Origin: Monosiga brevicollis MX1 | Taxonomy: Eukaryota; Opisthokonta; Choanoflagellata; Craspedida; Salpingoecidae | Assembly (NCBI RefSeq): GCF_000002865.3 | Contig: NW_001865062.1 | Location: 148,967-212,966 of the forward strand | Length of the DNA: 64,000 bases | Direction of reading: 5' to 3' | Shown: piece by piece, positions 1-17,620 of the stretch | Numbering within the stretch: position 1 is the stretch's first letter | Layout: each line of letters begins with the position of its first letter | Program-made: the position numbers and the translations under genes | The notes under the pieces: model-generated | The model's database searches: none | What the model saw: the letters and a program-made list of their open reading frames with translations, nothing else | Told to the model about the DNA's origin: nothing

Positions 1-2264
1 CGGAGAAGGCGGAGGACGTGATGAACGTGCGACTCACACAGATCGGCGAATGGCGCGAGGCCGATTTGCAGCTGTTGGCAGAGGCAGCCGCCCGTGAGCC
101 GGCTCTCTTTTTCCAAAGTTCGTATGCGCTAAACACTGACTCCCCTCCTGCCCAGCCTGCATTGGCCTCGCAAGGGCTGACACTCCGGCAGATGACACCT
201 CGATCCTGATTCACGTCTGCGCTGAAATCCGGAGTGTAGTTCGCAGCGAAGCCATCCAACGGCGGCACCGACTGGGCAAGTTCAAAGCGCCTGCCAAGCC
301 CACAAGCTGGGCATCTTGCTTTAAGAGTGCGGACAGCAGCTCAGATCCAGAAACGCCCGCCCACGTGGCGCCCAGCAGCACGGTGACCTCGCCTACCAAA
401 AAAACTGGTCAACATTTCACCGCCATCTCCCTGTGTGGCCTGCGCAACGAGGGCAACACGTGTTTCATGAATGCACCTCTGCAGCTGTTGGCCAGTCTCC
501 ACGAGCTGCGGGACAGTGTTTTGACCCTCGAACCCACGCCCAACGAGGTCATGGCCGGTCTCCGGCAGCCCCTTTGCGAGGCCTTTCGAGCTCTCCTCTG
601 GAACATGCGCACCTCACGCCCGCCTCACACCTCCACCACCCTCGAGCAATCATGTCGAGCTGCTACCGCCATCTCGGCCGACCAGGTAGGCTCTTTTGGC
701 TGCGCAAACTCTTGAACTCAGCCTTGCTGTCTTCTTCAGTCCTCCGCGTTCGCCTTGTTTCGCGCCCTGCCCCTTGGTGGCCCTTTCCCGACCCGATCGC
801 CCTGATGCTTGCTTTTTCATGCAGGTTTATCGTGCCGTGCACAAACTTGGTCCACATTTTAAAACCGACATGCGAGAACAGCAAGATGCTGAGGAACTGC
901 TCTCCTTTTTGCTGGATAAGCTGCACCTTGAAGTTGCCGGTTTGTGGCCCGGCAATCCCGTGCTTGTTCTTTTCTACCTTGTGGCTTTGAGTTTTGGCCG
1001 GTACGACTCATCTTTCTGCCTCTTGCTCTGATGGGCATCACACGCCGTCGTCGTTTTGCAGCTTATTTGGAAAAGCATCCAGAGCTCATGGAAGAGGGTG
1101 ACCTGAGCGCTGGCGCTGGCAATGACGATGCTGAGGGCGGTTGGCATGAGGCCTCTAGCAAGGGGGTGGGCGTCAGCGTCAACACAGTTGAAACGCGTAC
1201 GTCCCGACCCTACCACCAGTGTTCCGGGCCGCCTCTGTAGGCTGCTTTTTTCAAAGCTCTGCTGGACATTCACAGCCGCACGCCCGCGCTCCACAGATGA
1301 TCGGCAAGTTGAGACCCCCATTAGCAGCGCCTTCACCGTGCGTATGCGCTCAACGCTGGACATGAAGGGGCAGCGTCGAAGCGTCACCATCCAGCCGTAC
1401 CACTGCTTGCCCTTGGATATTGAGGTAAGGCTTCTGTCCCTCTCTTCTCAGTTCACACCGCTTGCTGAGCCACGAAGCGCCATCATGACTTCATGCTGTA
1501 TACGCCGCACCGACTCGCACCTAGCCGGAACACGTACGCTCGCTCCACGATGCTATGCGTGAGACGCTACGGAATGAACCTCTTTATGCGAGCAGCCAAG
1601 ATGAGGTACAATCTACAAGCGTGTTTAATAAGCATCAGCTCTCCCCACCGCGTCCTTGCCTGTTTCTCACGTCAAGGGTTCATAGGTCATTGGTCACAAG
1701 CAGCTGCTACTTGAAACACTGCCTCCCATTTTGCTGCTTTCCCTCAAGCGCTTCTCCTACGGCCCATATGGCCCAATTAAGCTGCAGAAACACGTCAAAT
1801 TCGAAGCCGAGCTTTGTATCGACCCCGGTGCGTATGGTGTGCGATAGCAACCTGTAATGTTCCATTTTTTTTTTTTTTTTTTCACAAGCTTCCTTGCTCA
1901 CTCGCGGGCATGTACAGAGTTCATGAGCCCCACCGCTCGCCAAATTCATGGATCTGACACTGTTTATGAGCTCGCTGCCGGTATGTTTAACCCATGACTT
2001 TTGTGGGGCTCACATGGCCCAAGCACGCGCCTACGCCAAGCTCATCTTTTTGTGATCGTATTGTGCTGGATACCAGTCTTGTTTCATCACGGCAGCGAAA
2101 GTCACCAAGGACACTACACCTGCTGTCGGTCCACGTCTGAAGGCTGGATTGAGCTCAATGATACCCGCGTCTCGCCCATCGCCCTTACTGCAGTCTGTGC
2201 ACCGCGCTCCGGAGCCGATGCATATGTCCTTTGCTACCGAAAGCGAACAGCAGCTTCTGCATAG
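1..2264 (+). CDS. USP10: USP10-like ubiquitin carboxyl-terminal hydrolase (5' partial)
   Basis: A ubiquitin-specific cysteine protease that removes ubiquitin from proteins. The frame is open at base 1, so the N-terminus lies outside the window. The Cys box GLRNEGNTCFMN is at about 440-475 and the QQDAEELLSFLLDKLH box at about 880-930. The core continues with RMRSTLDMKGQRRSVTIQP (about 1340-1395), LPPILLLSLKRFSYG (about 1715-1760) and the His box HHGSESHQGHYTC (about 2085-2125), then WIELND and YVLCYRKR before the stop. I read about nine exons with matching phases; for example PEHVRSLHDAMRETL (about 1525-1606) sits between good splice sites. Domain order and the spacer with an acidic GNDDAEGGW patch resemble animal USP10 more than other USPs. 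The Asp/Asn of the triad is probably in WIELND. Family is certain; the USP10 assignment is from memory of the human sequence. Confidence 0.85.
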
Positions 2265-2680
2265 GCTGTCAGAGCATGAGAGATTTCTCTTGTAATGACG
2301 ATGCCAGAGAAGAAAAAATGAGAAGAAAGCATGATGCTCAATTTACAACCCGGCTTTTCCCAACGGCCTTCTTCTGACTCGCATGCCATCAGGTCAGGCA
2401 ACCATGGGAAGGTTCAGAACAGCCATCGCTGAAAGCATCATCAATACTGGGTTATCAAATACACCACAAACAGAAGAAACAGAAAACGAAAAGGAGGGAC
2501 AAAAACGAAACAGAAAAAAAAAAAAAAAAGAGAAAGGGCAATTAGCAGACGAGCGTGAGGCTCAGAGCACAAAAACATGCCCGCGCGGTGCTCCTAGAAA
2601 TCGCGCATTTCTATACTTTGTTAACCTAACAATGAGACGCCTTTCAAGGGTGGATGGCCCCAGGCAAAGCTCGGAGCACC
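2265..2680. other. Convergent 3' intergenic spacer
   Basis: About 416 bases separate the stop codons of the USP gene and VPS35. It holds an A-rich stretch (about 2513-2530) and no recognisable gene or RNA. It presumably contains the 3' UTRs of both genes. Confidence 0.6.
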
Positions 2681-6833
<4,153 letters not shown>

Positions 6834-7301
6834 TGTCGGGCTGTGGTGTGATCCTGGAGCAGAGTGGGCCTCGAGAAAAAAAAAAATCTGGAGAAGCGCG
6901 ATCAAGGGTGTGTGAGCCGTGGCGCACACCCATGGCCAATGATCATGCGAGTGCCAGACACGCCGCCAATCCAAGGAAAACAAGGGGACTACCACAGCAC
7001 ACCACAGCACACCACAGCACACAGCACACAGCACACAGCGCGAGCCCGTTACAGACAAGGGGCAAACACCAGAGCTGCCAGGCATCCTGTCCGCGCACTA
7101 GACTCCACTTGAAGCCGGAGCTCACCCACAACGAGCAAAAAAAAAAAAACAAGGGGAAAGGAAAGGAAAGGAACTCCCGGACTCATGTATTAGGGGATCA
7201 TGTAAAGACATACATGCGTTTGAACGCAGACGCCAAATGCACGACCCCGTGCCCGTCGCCACTGAAACCTGCCCGGAATCGCCCGCGTGCGCGCTGCCGT
7301 T

Positions 7302-7316
7302 TCACACACACACACA

Positions 7317-7356
<40 letters not shown>
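7302..7356 (+). repeat. Compound microsatellite (CA)n(CT)n
   Basis: A CA run passes directly into a long CT run. The reverse complement of this arrangement occurs at 7566-7614, so the pair could fold into a stem. Confidence 0.95.
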
Positions 7357-7359
<3 letters not shown>

Positions 7360-7565
7360 ATCGCGACTCACCTCCAGCGGGAGAAAAATTGTCATCAAAA
7401 ACCAAATGAAAATAGCTATAACAGCTGGTAATGAAGGAACGGAGAAGATGGTGACAACAGATGTTGTGGTCACCACCTCCTCCACTGGGTTGAATGCGAT
7501 TCCAGCTGGTTTTTCCGGTCCAAACGCATACAAAAATCAGCTCCCCGCGAAAAAGAAGACATATG

Positions 7566-7614
7566 AGAGAGAGAGAGAGAGAGAGAGAGTGTGTGTGTGT
7601 GTGTGTGCGTGCGT
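7566..7614 (+). repeat. Compound microsatellite (GA)n(GT)n
   Basis: A GA run passes into a GT run with GCGTGCG interruptions. It is the mirror of 7302-7356 and lies about 210 bases from it. Confidence 0.95.
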
Positions 7615-8868
7615 GTGTTAGGAAAAGGCAAACGACAAGCGGCAGCCATCATCGCCAAAATCAAGGGGGACAAGATCCGAGCAATAGGGGCAAAGCCACT
7701 GGCACCACTCCCATACTCACTCACTCACTCGGCTCACACACCTGGTGCCGCCATCCTGCCGAAATAGCCGCCGCAGCCAACGGCGCCCAACGGCCGACCC
7801 GACCGACATGCTACCAACTGTGATTCACAAGCCGTCAACATAACATCTGGTAACCAAGCCCTCAAGCAGGCAGAGGCTTGAGCACAAAGCCGATCACCTT
7901 CAGAGACAGAGGCAAAACATCCATCCGTTCGTTCACAAAATACATGCAAATCCCCTTTGAATCCAGAGAATTGCTTACCCTCGACATCAATCGTAGAGAG
8001 TCGCGCTGGCTGACTGACGTGTCGATGCCCTTGACCAGTTTCAGTGGTTCAGAACCCTTTTACAACAACAGTCCACAGGGCATCGGTACGTTCCCTTTTG
8101 TGCCGCCGTTCAAATGGCAGCCGGGTCAAATGCTATCGTCGTTGAACTCGAGTGTACAGCGACGCTTGACATGGGAATCATCTGGGGCATGAGGCCGCCC
8201 CCAGAAACAGCAGTTTTGGTTCTTTGGTTGGGGGTGAATGGTCTTGGGAATGAACGAGCTAGCGAGCTCGACATGAGCTGCAGCCCCGTGTCACTGACGT
8301 GCGCACATCAGTGTGTTCATGGCCGAGGGGCAACTTGGGCAACTTGCCAACGCCGAGCTCTGCCGTGGCGATTTGCCGCCATGTGGCCAGCGTCTCTCAA
8401 CTTGACTTTTTGTCTCGCCTTTATTTGCTTCCCTTGACTTTCTTCTCGTGCGCTTCCCCCTCCTCATATTCACTCTTTTGATTCCTTTTTGAACCTCAAT
8501 GTAGGTGATCAACGTTCCCAGCAGGTGGACTGCACAGTTGTGTCGACGGGCTGGTTGGTTATCAAAGGGGTCAACCACCGAAGCGTCCGTCCAATCTGAG
8601 GCTGCCTCGACCGACATCCAAGGCAACCCCCCACCCTTTCAAAGTCTCGCTCCTCCCTGCTGCAGCTAGCCACTTCGGCGCTGGAACCAGGCGCTTAGTA
8701 CGGAACGTACGAGCCCCATCGTGCTACTGCGTTTGCGAAACTTGTGGCCCAGTCGTCCGTGTGGGCGAGTGGCCCGCTGCTGCTGTCTACCCATCGCTGC
8801 CACCAACTGAGTGGCTGCGTTGGAGAGGCAGCAGCTGGGCCTAGCTGCTGCCTCGCGGGTAAGCCAGC

Positions 8869-10414
8869 ATGAGGCTGGTGGAAGTTCACGCCGCGACCCT
8901 GGTGGCCGGCGTATCAAAGGCCAACGCAAAAGATACGCTTCAACAGCTTGACGAGGTTTGAGCGCCAAGCTTTGCCTACCCTGATCAGTTCTTTCTGCCG
9001 CACCCCCCTTCTCACTCTCGACTGGGTCTCCATGGCTGGTGATAATATTGCCTAGCTCGTCCAGCATCATTCCCCAGACCTTCGTGCGCACGTTTTCTTG
9101 TTGCTTTTCAAGCAATTGGGTTTCACTGACGGGCCCAAGCAAAGTCGCCCCGACGAAACCATCGTACGTACTGCTGTCCTAGATTGTTCTCAGCACCCGG
9201 TTTTTTTTTTCTTTTGGTTTTTCCCATTGTCTGCATCTCACGCTTGTCCTTTCATCGCAATCTCAGGTCAAACTTCTGCGCGATTTACTCAAACCTGCCA
9301 TCCGCCAATACTCTGTCGCGACGGCCCTTACTCTTGCCGTAGAACGCTGCGAGACTCTCAAGGTTTGATGCATGCGCGCGGGGGGGGGGGGGAGGGGGGG
9401 GGGAGTGTTGATGTTGGTGTTGTTCATCCTTCTGTGGTGATTTGCGGTTGAGAACCACCTCTTGCCAAGTAAAGTGCTCCTGTTCTAAATTATGCAGGAA
9501 AAGTGCTCACCGTAGCCCCAAAACGCTTCCATTGTGGGTCGACTGTAGCTTTCCATCTCAGACAAATTTTTTGCTCGCCTTTTCAATCTTCTCAATCTCG
9601 AAAGCCAGCAGCGCCTTGCTGTACTTTTGTCTGCACGGCTCTCTTCCTCGACTGCCGTTGCTAGCGCTGGTACGACAAATGGCAAATCTTACTTGTTCAA
9701 CCCGGGCACCTCTCTCTACAGCCCGTTTCCATCTTCATGCTTGGCTTTCGCACTATTCCACAGCTCGCCACGTCCTGAAAGAGCTCCTACCTTCCATTGT
9801 CGCATCAACCAGTGGAATTAGTACTTTGAGTGAAGTACTCCGCACCCATGTTAGTCTTGCTGGGCTCACTTCCTCCTACGATGAGTGGATGGAAAAATGA
9901 CCCATCTGCCCCTCTTGCACACGCCAGCAATGTTGACCTCTTTTTGTGAACTTGAGTTTATTTTTTATTTATTTTTTTTTTTTTCTTTCCTCCTCGCTCC
10001 TTCCTCTCATCTTGCGCCTGGTTGCATTTGCAGCTCCTGGTTGCTTTGGCCAGTTGTCCCGCCACACACGCCAAGGCTGAGTTTGGACTTGAGCACGTCG
10101 ATCTACGAAGCACCATGGCTGATCTTGGTATGAAATCCAACGTTTACGCCTGCGGGGGCGCGCATCCTGCATTTCCTTCGACCTCGTGCCACGTCTCATC
10201 TCATGCAATGTTTGAACACGACGGCACCTCTTTTCAAAGGTCGTCAAGGAGCAGCTGATCCGCGCGTTGCATGGCGCCATGGCGAAGCAAGTGCAAACAT
10301 TCTCGATGTTTCCGGTGACGGGGCATCTTCCGTTGTCAGTACTGCGCTTCTGTTTTATTTCCGTGCTTACCTGATACGGCGTCCTGCAGATTACTGAATG
10401 CGAGCGCTCCGTGT

Positions 10415-10445
<31 letters not shown>

Positions 10446-13400
10446 TTTTTTTCCCTCATCCGTTTTGGGCTTTTGGTGACTGTCTTGTGTTCGTCTTTGT
10501 AACAGGGAAGTGGGCTGTTGCACGTTTTGCAAGAGACGGGCCCCTCCCTTTTGGAATCACCAGCGCAACTGTCCCGAGTCATAGAGACGGGCAAATTTGC
10601 CCTTGAAGCACCTCAAGTGGCCGAGTGCCTGGCCTTTATGGCCTCAACTGCCGACAAGACCGACTTTGATGGCACCCGCCTTCATCACCTCCATGGTGGC
10701 GCAGACAGTGATACCGATCGACCCACTTCGGGGCCAGCCAGCTGGAACCTTGACACTTTCTTGCTCGTTGTCAAACAAAAAGCATCCAAACTCAATTGGA
10801 CAGCCGTCATCGCTGGCCTCGATTGCAGCAGTTGTCGGATCGTCTCCGTCAAAGGTCTTGCCCTATTGCTTCGTGCCTGGGAAGCAAACAGTTCGGTACG
10901 CAGTTTTGGCATGATCACGTTGAGCAATCCGCCCCTGTAATTCTTTTGCTCACTCAACTCGGTCCTCCCACGCTCTCCTTTTGCATGCATCTTAGGAGCC
11001 ATTCCCTGTGCTCCAATTGTGCAAGCCATGGAAGCACAGCGGCGCTCAACTCGCCCTCTTGGGCCTTCTCGTCAATCCAGCCAACGCTGCTGCACCTGAA
11101 GTCGCCACGCTCCTTGCCTCGCCCCATTTCACCCGCTTCAACAAAGATGGCCTGAAGCAGACAAACCACCTCGGCGAGGTCTATCTTGCTCCCTGGCTCT
11201 GCCTGCAACTGGTGGAAGCTCTTCTTCGACTGGGTGACACTGCATATGGCCCAAATGCCCAAGCACTTTTTGACTACCCTTTCAAGGCTCTTCCAGACAT
11301 CTTGCTCGTAATCCTGGCCCAGGCCTGCCCCCAAGGCTGGACTACGTTGCAAGACGAAATATGCCGAGCCCTTTTGCCCATGTTTCTCAACCCTCATCCA
11401 AATACCGCGCCAGTCTTGTCAAAAGTCTGGGCCGCGCGGCCCAACGTGGTGGTTGATGGCATGGTTGCTTGGTACGAAAGTGCCGCCGAGTCAGCAACCG
11501 CAGTCAATCGGCTCACTCGCATCCTTGAGATTGCGCAAGACATCAAGGCTCTTGAGGCGCTTTTGAACGCCCGCAATTTCAATTTTGTCATGGAGCTGGC
11601 TGTGCTCGCGTTTCAGCGCGAGTTCCTGAACCTCGAGAAGTGGTTGCAACCGCGCCTTGAAGAGCATCCCGAAGCCTTCGCCACTGCCTGCTTACATTTC
11701 CTTGATCGTCGTCTGACACGCGGCCCGGAAGCTACTTCGGGTACACCGTCCAAGGCTCTCGTCATCATTGCAGAGCAGTGCGGCCATCTGCAATCCAACC
11801 GCAACATCTCGCCCCAGTTGAAGAACGCGCTACTGAACGTGGCTGAGCGATTTGCTCAGCCTCGAGGTAATCGCATGGTTGCTCTGCCTTTCAATGTTGG
11901 CTCGGGCCCGGGTGCCACTGCGCTACGCCCGCCCCCCCTTGTATCCGGTGCCCCACTCTCAGACGGTGTTCATGGCGCCAGCTCGAGTGCTGTGGATTCA
12001 TTTGGGCCTCCCGTTGGCTTGAAGAGCCCGGGCCCTGTTGCGCGCTCGGCACCGGCCCATCCTGACGCTACCCGACCGACGACCGATGTTGCAGATGCAA
12101 ACGAATTCACCCCAGCCATCGAGGCACAGGCTAACCACTACTTTCAACAAGTTTACATGGAGAAAACAAGTGTTCACGAGATTATTCAACTTCTGGGTCG
12201 ATTCAAGGCCTCCCCTGACCCGGAGAAGCAACAGGTTTTTCACTGCATGATTCGCAACCTCTTTGACGAGTACAAGTTTCTGCCCGAGTACCCGGACAAG
12301 CAGTTGCAAATCACGGGCGAGCTGTTCGGCCTACTGGTGCAGCACGATTTGGTGTATGACCATTCCTTGGGTAACGCTTTGCGCTGCATTTACGAGGCCG
12401 TCAAGCACGACCCGGACTCGCGCTTGTTTGCCTTTGGCACACATGCCCTCGCCAATTTCCACCAGCGGTTGCCCGAGTGGCGGGATTACTGCCAAGCGCT
12501 GGCACATACTCCCCACTTCACGCGCTTGCCCGCCGAGGTGCGGTTTGCCTGTCTCAACGGCCGCGGCGGGGCCAGCGCGGGGCCAGCCGGGGGCAAGGCA
12601 GGATTGATGGCCGAAAGCCAGCCTGATCCACCTGAGAACATTCGCGAGCGCGTCATCTTCGTCATCAACAATCTCGCACCCGAGCCCTCGCGCATGAAGG
12701 AGTCAGCTGCTACACTGCACGGCCTGTTGGACCGTCAGTACCACATGTGGTTTGCCGGCTATTTGGTCGAACAGCGAGCCATGCTGGAACCCAACAACTT
12801 GGAAATGTACGTGAAGCTCATCGACCTCATTGGTCAGGATGACCTGCGTCGTGCTACCTTGGCCCGCACCTACCTGGCCGTGCATAACGCCCAGCGACGT
12901 CAAAGCAGTAGCTCCAACATTTCCGACAGTCAGGAACGCACCAGACTCAAAAATCTGGCTACTTTTTTGGGTTTGCAGACCCTGGCGCGGAACAAGCCAA
13001 TCCTGCAGCGAGATCTGGATCTCAAAGCAATCATTCTTTCCTCCTACGAGCAGGGCTCGCGCTCCTTGCAGCTTCTTCTACCCTTTGTTGCCAAGGTGCT
13101 GGACACGGCTCAGTACTCGCGAGTCTTTAGACCACCCAACCCTTGGTTGATGAGCTTACTGCGTATCCTCAAGGAGCTGCATTCCACCGAGCAGCTCAAG
13201 ATCAGCCTCAAGTTTGAAGTGGAAGTCCTGTGTCGAAACCTCAACATTGCTTTGCACGACATTGAAGCCAGCCATTTGCTTCCGGCGAAGAACCTGTCGC
13301 CGGCATTCGATGCAATCGGCACACCAAGCTTCCATGGCGCGTCGCCGGCCATCGAAGGCACTGCAATCGGTGGTGGCGCTCTTGCTGGTGGCAATGCTGC

Positions 13401-16400
13401 AGGCAGTGCCCAAACATCAAGCAGTGGGCATCTGACCGTACCAGGTGTGGGCTCAAGTGACTTTGTTGAAAATGGAATTCCAACAGCTTCCATGTTTGCA
13501 GATCTGGTGCCAGGTCAACCTCGATCCATCATGAACTACATACGACCGGGTCCCCTGAGCTCACTGGGATTGGTGAGTCATGCTTTTGTGTTTGTTTGGG
13601 AAGGGTTTACATCATTCATGCTTGGGTCGGGATTGTCGGAAAGGGGCATGGGTAATGCGAACTTTTGCTGACCTTCCGCGATGCTCTTCTTTCTTCTTCT
13701 TTCTTCTTTCTTCTTTCTTCTTTTTCTTTGTGGAAAATAGGCACCCGAAAGCTTGCAAGATGCTATTTACAAGGCCATTGAACGAGCCATCAATGAGATG
13801 CTACCCCCAGTTTTTGAGCGATCCATTCGCGTGGCTAGCATCTCCTGCTTCAATCTGATCACCAAGGACTTCAACCGCGAACCAGATGAGACGAAGATGC
13901 GCCAAGCAGGTTTGCTGATGATTCAAAATCTGGCCGGAAGCATTGCCGTCGTAAGTGCCAAGGACACGCTACGAACTACTGCCGAGTCCATTTTGACGAC
14001 GAGCATCAAGAACTTGCTCTCCGGTCAAAGTCAGGATCTTGAGCACATTGTGCGAGATGTGATCAACATCAACCTGCCCGTGGCCTGCAGCTTCATCGAG
14101 GCTACCGTTCGCCAGCGCTCGGTGGCCGTGTTTGAAAAGCAGATGGCACCGCAATACCTTCTTCGTCAAACACACCGGCGTGAGGGAACCACCGAGCCGT
14201 TTGAAGCAGCCCATCTCCCCTATGTCGATAGCATGCCAGAGAATTTGCGCCCGCAATTTGGGGGTCTTTCGTCTCGTCAAATGGGCGTATATCTGCGTTT
14301 TGCCCGCAATCAACAAGATTTGCTTGCTGTGGGTCGTTTAACTGAACGCCCTCCCGTCGTCGCTGCCAACCAAAACTCGGCCCCGGCCATCATTGACGGA
14401 TTAATCCGGGACATGGTGCTCCTGACGAGTGGCCAGGCGGAACCTGATGCTCAGCACATTGGCGAACACGTCAACAACATTCTCCAGCACTTATCCACCA
14501 ATCCCGCTGAAGCCCCCCGCCTCGTGCGCTTTGCCACTACTGCGTTGATTGATCATCAAAAGGCGCGCAGTTCCGCGTTGCAAGATGCCATGCTGAATGT
14601 TCTTGTGCGACTGAAAGACGCCCTCCCCGGTTGTGTGCGAGACATCTGCCTCGTGGCTGTGACGCAATGTGACGGAACTCTTGATACGGCGGAAAAGCTA
14701 TTGCGCCTTGTCAAATTCCGGCTCGTGCGCATTGAGGACCTTGATACGGCTTTGGTTCAGGCCCTCGATTCAGGCCGCTCCCCGCACGGGCTCGCCATCC
14801 TGAAGAGCGTTCTGACCGTGGCCCTCAATGGTGCTGCTGGCTCGAGCTTCCTGCTCGGCTTGTTGCGCTCCATCACTTTGTTTGAGCGCATCGTTACCCA
14901 TCAAAAGTCAGAGCAGCGTCACGCCCGCTTGCTCGAGTCTGTCAAGGCCGAGTTGGCCAAAGAAGTAGAGCGCGGCTCTGAAGCATCGAACAACGCGAGC
15001 AATGCTCACGCTGCGGGCAGTGGACCTGGCAGCACGACCGCTGCGCTTCCCGCCTCAGTGCCCGGTTTTGGGCAGGCGCCGGCCCCGACTTCCAGCGCGC
15101 CCAGCGGTGGTGTCACAGGCAACTTGCGCTCTGGTGGTGATGCTCCGACGGCTGGCCCGGCCCTATCTCGTGCCTCCAACAATGACCGTCTACGCCGGGC
15201 TATGGCCATGTTTTCTTCCCTGGACCTCCTGTCCTTGGATCAAGATCCACCTCAACTTCTGGAGCTTGTTGCGTCCTTTTTCGTCGATGAGTGGATGTCC
15301 CTGTACAGCAGTGGCTCATACGAGCCGGCCGTCCCGGCCTTTATCCGCAAGCTCACGGAGAACGTCCTCAACAGCAGTGACATGACTGCTTGCTTTTTCC
15401 GAGTGGCGACTGAAGTGTCGGTCAAACTGGCATTTTTGATGGCCGATGGCCACTTTGATTTTGCCTTGCAGGCGCCCAACTACAAACCCATTGATGCCTT
15501 TTGTGCCCTCGTCATCGCGGTCGTTCGCCACTTTGGTGATTCAACAAAGGTGGCACTTCTTCGCAAGGTCTTGTCCGTGTGCATCATTGTTCTGGGCCAT
15601 GTCCATGATCGTCTCGGCGTGAATTTCAATCAAAAGCCGTTTCATCGGCTTCTCAGCCGGCTTCTAGCTGAAGTGCATACGGACGACGAGCATCTTGCGA
15701 TTCAAGTCTTGAGCTCATTTGCCAATGCCTTTCATGTGGTTCGCCCGGCTCAATGCCCGGCATTTGCCTTATCTTGGCTAGACTTGATCAGCTCGCGGCA
15801 CTTCCTGCCTTTGATGCTTTCAGCCTCGGGCCAGAGTGGCCAAGACTTGCAGCATCAATACCATGTGCTCGTCATGGACCTCCTCATGTTCCTGCAGCCC
15901 CTCTTGCGATCGGCACAACTTTCCGACAGCGTTCGCGTCTTGTATAAGGCTACTGTCACCCTGGTTTTGGTTATCCTTCACGACTTTCCAGACTTTCTGT
16001 GCCAATACTACCTCAGCTATTGCGATGTGATTGCGCCTTGCTGTCTGCAACTACGCAACCTTATCCTTTCTGCGCACCCCGCAGCCATGCGCCTGCCAGA
16101 CCCCTTCTCCTCACCGCTAAGCGTTGACAGCGTGCCCGAGTACGCTCGGACGCCAGTCATCTCCTCCAACTACACGGCCGCACTTGAGGACTCGTCGAGG
16201 CCTGCTATTCGCACTTTTTTTGATTATGGACTGGAAAACCAGCATGAACCCACCATCCACATGATTGCTTTGTCGCTCAAGTCCATGCCTCACGATGTGC
16301 ACTTTACCGCGCTCACCTCGATCAGTGGCACGGACTACAACACGCCGCTTCTCAACGCCCTGGTGACAGAGATAATGGTGCGGGCGTGCGCTGAGGAGTC

Positions 16401-16867
16401 GCTCTCCGATGCTGCCGTGGGGGTGCTGGGCCGTTTGCTTCAGATGCTGGACGGTCAGGGGCGCTATCTGCTGGCCATGGCCATGGCTAACCATCTGCGC
16501 TTCCCAAATCAGCACACGCTGTGGATGAGCAAGGCTTATCTCAAAGTTTACGCCGCTGCTTCAGCCGAATGTCAAGAGCAGTTGACCCGTGTGCTTTTTG
16601 AGCGTCTGGTTGTTGCTCGCCCTCACCCTTGGGGCCTCTTGGTGACTTTTACGGAACTCATCCAAAATCGCTCATATGACTTTTGGAATGCCAGCTTCAT
16701 TCACATTGGTGAGTCAGTGGCCAGAGAACGCATGTCGTTTTCCTTGTACGTTTTTGACACGCGCCTCACTATTTGCTTGCCCTTCTGTAGCTCCTGAGAT
16801 TGAAAAGCTCTTCCACACCGTAGCCCGGAGTTGCCTCCATGCTGTGCGCCCGGCCACGCAATCATAG
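8869..16867 (+). CDS. CNOT1: CNOT1, scaffold of the CCR4-NOT deadenylase complex
   Basis: A giant HEAT-repeat scaffold of the CCR4-NOT complex, which shortens mRNA poly(A) tails. Exons read as about 8869-8955 (start MRLVEVHAATLVAGV), 9056-9163, 9267-9362, 9549-9669, 9722-9849, 10034-10127, an exon near 10243-10300 whose frame I could not settle, 10506-10895, 10996-13572, 13741-16708 and 16791-16867. The N-terminal HEAT region includes HHSPDLRAHVFLLLFKQLGF. The MIF4G/CAF1-binding region is at about 12,630-13,250 (VFRPPNPWLMSLL, LKFEVEVLCRNL). The CNOT9-binding region follows from 13,741 (AIERAINEMLPPVFERSI). The NOT1 C-terminal domain is at about 15,480-16,850 (LHDFPDFLCQYYLSYCDVI, LQLRNLILSAHP, RPHPWGLLVTF). 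The end, APEIEKLFHTVARSC, matches animal CNOT1. Estimated length is about 2,240 aa against 2,376 in human. Neighbouring VPS35 is divergent. Confidence 0.97.
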
Positions 16868-17441
16868 TCGGCACTGATGAGAGCATGAGGCACTTTGCCT
16901 CGTCGCTCGTTTCACACGGCGGTTGACGCTTCTTGTGCACGTGTATCCTTCAACGACCTGACCCTTGTGCTTGTTTGTTTTCGTTTGATTCATATCCTGT
17001 ACTCTCTCGCATGTGTCCATTTCGAGTCATCCAATTTCTGTTTTGTGAGTTTTGTCCCTCTCTCTTTCTTTCTTTTGCTGGTGCGTTGGGCTTCGAAAGT
17101 CCAGAAGCGTGGGCTATGAGCTTGCTGTGCTTTTTTGTCTTATCGATGGGCTTTGCTTGCTCTTGTTGCTCGGGATTAATGTGTTCGTCCTTTTGAGCAG
17201 TGTGCTCGTGTGATCTTGACAACTGAGCACTGTTCGCCTCGTGTTCTCCGCTTGGAGCGTCGATCGATCGATGTGAGCTATCATCCATTCCATACAACCG
17301 ATGGGTAGACGGTTGCATGGTTTGGCGGCATCAGTAATTCAAGTCTTCAGCCTCACTTCCGGTTCTTTTAATCAAGGTGAATGTTGAGACAAGAATTGGG
17401 CAAATAAAATTTTTGCATGTTGAATAAAATAGAAAGAGTAG
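16868..17441. other. Spacer downstream of CNOT1
   Basis: Holds the presumed CNOT1 3' UTR and the left flank of the transposon. A short GATC-repeat (about 17,262-17,272) is present. No gene is seen. Confidence 0.5.
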
Positions 17442-17482
17442 ACTCCTACGGAAATGATAGTTTTGAAGGAGATAAGACAAAT
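17442..17482 (+). repeat. Left terminal inverted repeat of the Harbinger element
   Basis: The CTCCTACGGAAA core recurs inverted at the right end. Just inside, AAGACAA and TTGTCTT (about 17,475-17,500) form a smaller inverted pair that could be a transposase-binding site. Confidence 0.7.
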
Positions 17483-17620
17483 GTCACAATTTTGTTGTCT
17501 TAACTCGTTTTGTTCCTGCGGAGGAGATAAAATTGAGATGATTAGTTTCACCGGTGTGAACATGTGTTCTCTCTGCCCTCATGTCCAATTGCAAACATAT
17601 GTTTTGTGCATTTGACCGTT

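Larger units (their letters stand above)
6834..8868. other. Divergent promoter region between VPS35 and CNOT1
   Basis: About 2 kb between two divergent housekeeping genes. It holds A-rich runs, an imperfect CACAGCACAC repeat (about 6998-7036) and two compound microsatellites listed separately. A 104-codon open frame (7878-8192) has no recognisable domain or splice context and I do not call it. Core promoter elements could not be placed. Confidence 0.5.

Noticed and set aside
7878-8192. 104-codon open frame upstream of CNOT1
   Set aside because: No domain, no splice context, and CNOT1 has a convincing start at 8,869 that matches its family.
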